From Allobosea sp. (GTDB lineage: Bacteria > Pseudomonadota > Alphaproteobacteria > Rhizobiales > Beijerinckiaceae): a stretch of 54,314 nucleotides of DNA. Positions within the stretch are counted from its first letter, which is position 1, and the number at the start of each line of letters is the position of its first letter. Under the pieces are notes generated by a model that did not search any database, was not told the DNA's origin, and was given only the letters and a program-made list of their open reading frames with translations. The translations under genes were made by a program, and so were the position numbers. Location: contig NZ_JAUXYO010000354.1 of assembly GCF_030694325.1 (NCBI RefSeq), forward strand, positions 1-54,314, given 5' to 3'. This document shows positions 51,933 through 54,314 of this stretch, one piece after another.

Positions 51933-54053
51933 TTGTCGAGCCTGAGAATCAGACTTCCTGCGGCCATGCTCCTGCTGGCCTGCCTCGCGGTCGTCGCGGT
52001 CGGGCTGTCGGGCTATCGCGCCGTCTCGGTCTGGGCCGAGGAGGCCGTGCGTGAGCGGCTGACCGTGCTGGCGGAAGGGCGGGCGAAGGCGCTCGAGCGC
52101 CGCTGGAACCGCTTCATCTCGGAGCTTTCGGTCCAGGCGCACAGCGCGCATCAGGTTTCGTCGCTCGACGAGATCCGGGGCTGGATGGAAATCCCCGAGC
52201 AGCGCGCCGTCATCATCGACTATTTTCAGCAGGGCGGGGCGTTCGATGCGCAGGAGCGCATGACCCGTGCCGGACTCGGGCAGAAACACGGCTACCTGAA
52301 GCGCCATCTCGAGTTCCACGGCACCTATCTCGCCGCGGTTCGGCAGTTCGACTATGCCGACATCTATTTGGTCGCCCCGAATGGCCGCGTCGTCTACAGC
52401 GTCACCAAGGGTGCGGAATTCGGTCGGCTGCTGAGCGAGCCGGATCTGGCGGAGACCGGGCTTGCGAAGGCCGTGGCGGCGGCAGCCGCCGCCCGGATCG
52501 ACGAGCCGGTGTCGATGGACTTCGCCCCCTATGATGTGGTCGGCGGCGCGCCCCGGGCTTTCGTCGCCCAGCGCTTCCACAATCCCGCCTCGCATCAGCC
52601 GGTCGGCACGGTCGTGCTCTCGGTCGGCCCGGCCTTCGTCGATGCCGCGCTGCTGGCGGTGGCGGGCGAGTCCCACGATATCCAGACGTATGTGGTCGGC
52701 TCCGACGGCTTCCTGCGCTCCGATCCCGCAGCGCGCCTGGCGGCACGCGCGCCGAGCGAGACGCTCGATCGCAGCCGCCGTTCGGGCGATGGTGTCCTGC
52801 GGCTGGTCAGCCGCGACGGCGAGGCGCTGGTCGCCGTCGGGCACGAGGTCAACATCGCCGGCGGGTCCTGGTTGCTGTGGCTGACCAAACCCGAAGGCAG
52901 GGCGTTCGCCGTGATGAGCCAGCTGGACCGGGCCCTCGTCCAGGGGGCGCTCGTCGTCATCGGGCCGCTGCTGCTTTTGGCGCTGGTGATGGGGCTCTCG
53001 GTGACGCGGCCGATCGCGGGTCTGGCCGAGGCGCTGGCCGGCATCGCCGCCGGCCGCACCGATCTGCGCATCCCCGGCGAGAAGCGGCGCGACGAGATCG
53101 GCGCCATCGCGGCCGCCGTCGCCACGATTCGTGAGAACATGCTGCGTGACGAGAGCCGGCGGCTGATGGAGCGCGAGGAGCGGGAGCGCGAGGCAGCCCA
53201 GCAGCGCTCGACCCTGCTGGCCGATCTCGCGTGCGACCTGGAGCGTTCGGTCCTCGGCGTCACCTCCTCGGTGTCGGCCGCGGCCGAGCAGCTCAACGTC
53301 ACGGCCCAGGAGCTTTCGGGCGGCGCCAACCGGACCCAGGAAAACGCCGTCACCATGCACGGAGCCGCCTCGCGTGCGGTGGCCAGCATCCGCTCGATCG
53401 AGGGTGCGGCGCAGGATCTGCGTCAGGCGGTCGACCGGCTCGACGACGATATCCAGTCCTCCGACCGTTCCGCGCGCACGGCGAGAGACCATGCCGAAGC
53501 GATGGGCAGCGTCGTCGAGCAGCTCGCCGCCGGTGCGGCGCGTGTCTCCGACGTCATCGGGCTGATCTCCGACATCGCGTCCCAGACCAATTTGCTCGCG
53601 CTCAACGCGACCATCGAGGCGGCCCGCGCCGGCGAGGCCGGGCGCGGCTTTGCGGTCGTCGCCTCGGAGGTGAAGGGCCTGTCTGGCCAGACCACGCGCG
53701 CGATCGACGACATCTCCCGGCAGATCGACAGCATGAACCAGGCTACGACGGCAACGGTCGAATCGATCGGCGCCATCCAGGACATGATCGGCGGGCTCAG
53801 CGACGTGGTGCGGCGCGCCGCCGAAACGATGCGCCACCAGCACGGCGTCACCCATGCCATCGTCGCGGATGTCGGCCTCGCCACCAACGAGTTCTCCCGC
53901 ATCGGCGAGGCCACCAGCCTGGTGTCGGCTGCCTCGCAACAGACATCGGAGGCGGCCGCGGCCGTCTCGCGCGCCTCGGCCGAGCTGACCGATCTCGCCC
54001 ATCAGCTCAAATCGCGCGTCGCGGGCTTCATTGTCCAGGTCAGGGCCGCCTGA
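51933..54053 (+). CDS. methyl-accepting chemotaxis protein (periplasmic sensor, HAMP, signalling domain)
   Basis: N-terminal TM, periplasmic Cache-like region, TM, HAMP, then [39 protein letters not shown]. Confidence 0.95.
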   Translation: MSSLRIRLPAAMLLLACLAVVAVGLSGYRAVSVWAEEAVRERLTVLAEGRAKALERRWNRFISELSVQAHSAHQVSSLDEIRGWMEIPEQRAVIIDYFQQGGAFDAQERMTRAGLGQKHGYLKRHLEFHGTYLAAVRQFDYADIYLVAPNGRVVYSVTKGAEFGRLLSEPDLAETGLAKAVAAAAAARIDEPVSMDFAPYDVVGGAPRAFVAQRFHNPASHQPVGTVVLSVGPAFVDAALLAVAGESHDIQTYVVGSDGFLRSDPAARLAARAPSETLDRSRRSGDGVLRLVSRDGEALVAVGHEVNIAGGSWLLWLTKPEGRAFAVMSQLDRALVQGALVVIGPLLLLALVMGLSVTRPIAGLAEALAGIAAGRTDLRIPGEKRRDEIGAIAAAVATIRENMLRDESRRLMEREEREREAAQQRSTLLADLACDLERSVLGVTSSVSAAAEQLNVTAQELSGGANRTQENAVTMHGAASRAVASIRSIEGAAQDLRQAVDRLDDDIQSSDRSARTARDHAEAMGSVVEQLAAGAARVSDVIGLISDIASQTNLLALNATIEAARAGEAGRGFAVVASEVKGLSGQTTRAIDDISRQIDSMNQATTATVESIGAIQDMIGGLSDVVRRAAETMRHQHGVTHAIVADVGLATNEFSRIGEATSLVSAASQQTSEAAAAVSRASAELTDLAHQLKSRVAGFIVQVRAA

Positions 54054-54115
54054 GAGGCTGCGTCGGTTGCGCGGCCCGCTTGTCGGGCGCGGGCGCAGCG
54101 ACTAACCCTTGAGCC

Positions 54116-54314
54116 ATGACGCGCACCACCGCCCGAACCGCCTTCTACACCGGCTCCTTCGATCCGGTGACCTACGGCCACGCCGATGTCATCGCCGGTG
54201 CGCTGCGCCTGTGCGATCGCCTCGTCCTGGCGATCGGTGTCCATCCCGGCAAGGCGCCGCTGCTGGAGGCCGGCCGGCGCGCCGCGCTCCTGCACGAGGT
54301 CGCCGGACCGCTCG
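54116..54314 (+). CDS. coaD: pantetheine-phosphate adenylyltransferase, N-terminal part (runs off window)
   Basis: [43 protein letters not shown]. Confidence 0.95.
   Translation, partial: MTRTTARTAFYTGSFDPVTYGHADVIAGALRLCDRLVLAIGVHPGKAPLLEAGRRAALLHEVAGPL

Overview
GC-rich chromosomal window that reads as core genome of an alphaproteobacterium (Hyphomicrobiales/Rhizobiales, Bosea-like; taxonomy is inference). It starts inside nuoD and runs through a nuo (Complex I) operon nuoD-E-F-[x]-G-H-[y-z]-I-J-K-L-M-N. It continues with birA, rnj, mce, ridA, a DUF1467 gene, two cyclophilins flanking a TolA/TonB-like protein, queA, a YfgM-like TPR gene, der, an SDR, purF, cvpA, radA, alr, dnaB, rplI, a DUF2232 gene, rpsR/rpsF, fabD/fabG/acpP/fabF, mltG, yicC, gmk, rsmA, pdxA, lptD/lptG/lptF, pepA, holC, an ABC-F ATPase and a chemoreceptor, ending inside coaD. 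I see no CRISPR array, phage, transposase, rRNA or tRNA, and no obvious defence or secondary-metabolite system. The points most worth a second look are: (i) three small uncharacterised ORFs embedded in the nuo operon, including a translationally coupled pair of two-TM proteins between nuoH and nuoI; (ii) a 17-His/39-residue insertion in NuoL; (iii) seven intergenic palindromic elements of at least five sequence types, all between 13.3 and 27.7 kb and sharing TCAT...ATGA termini; (iv) the apparent absence of surA between lptD and pdxA and of bamB between the TPR gene and der, two factors of one outer-membrane-protein assembly branch; (v) several small ORFs missed or unexplained by the ORF track. 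None is proven to be a new system; all calls come from reading the sequence and remembered family features, with no database search.
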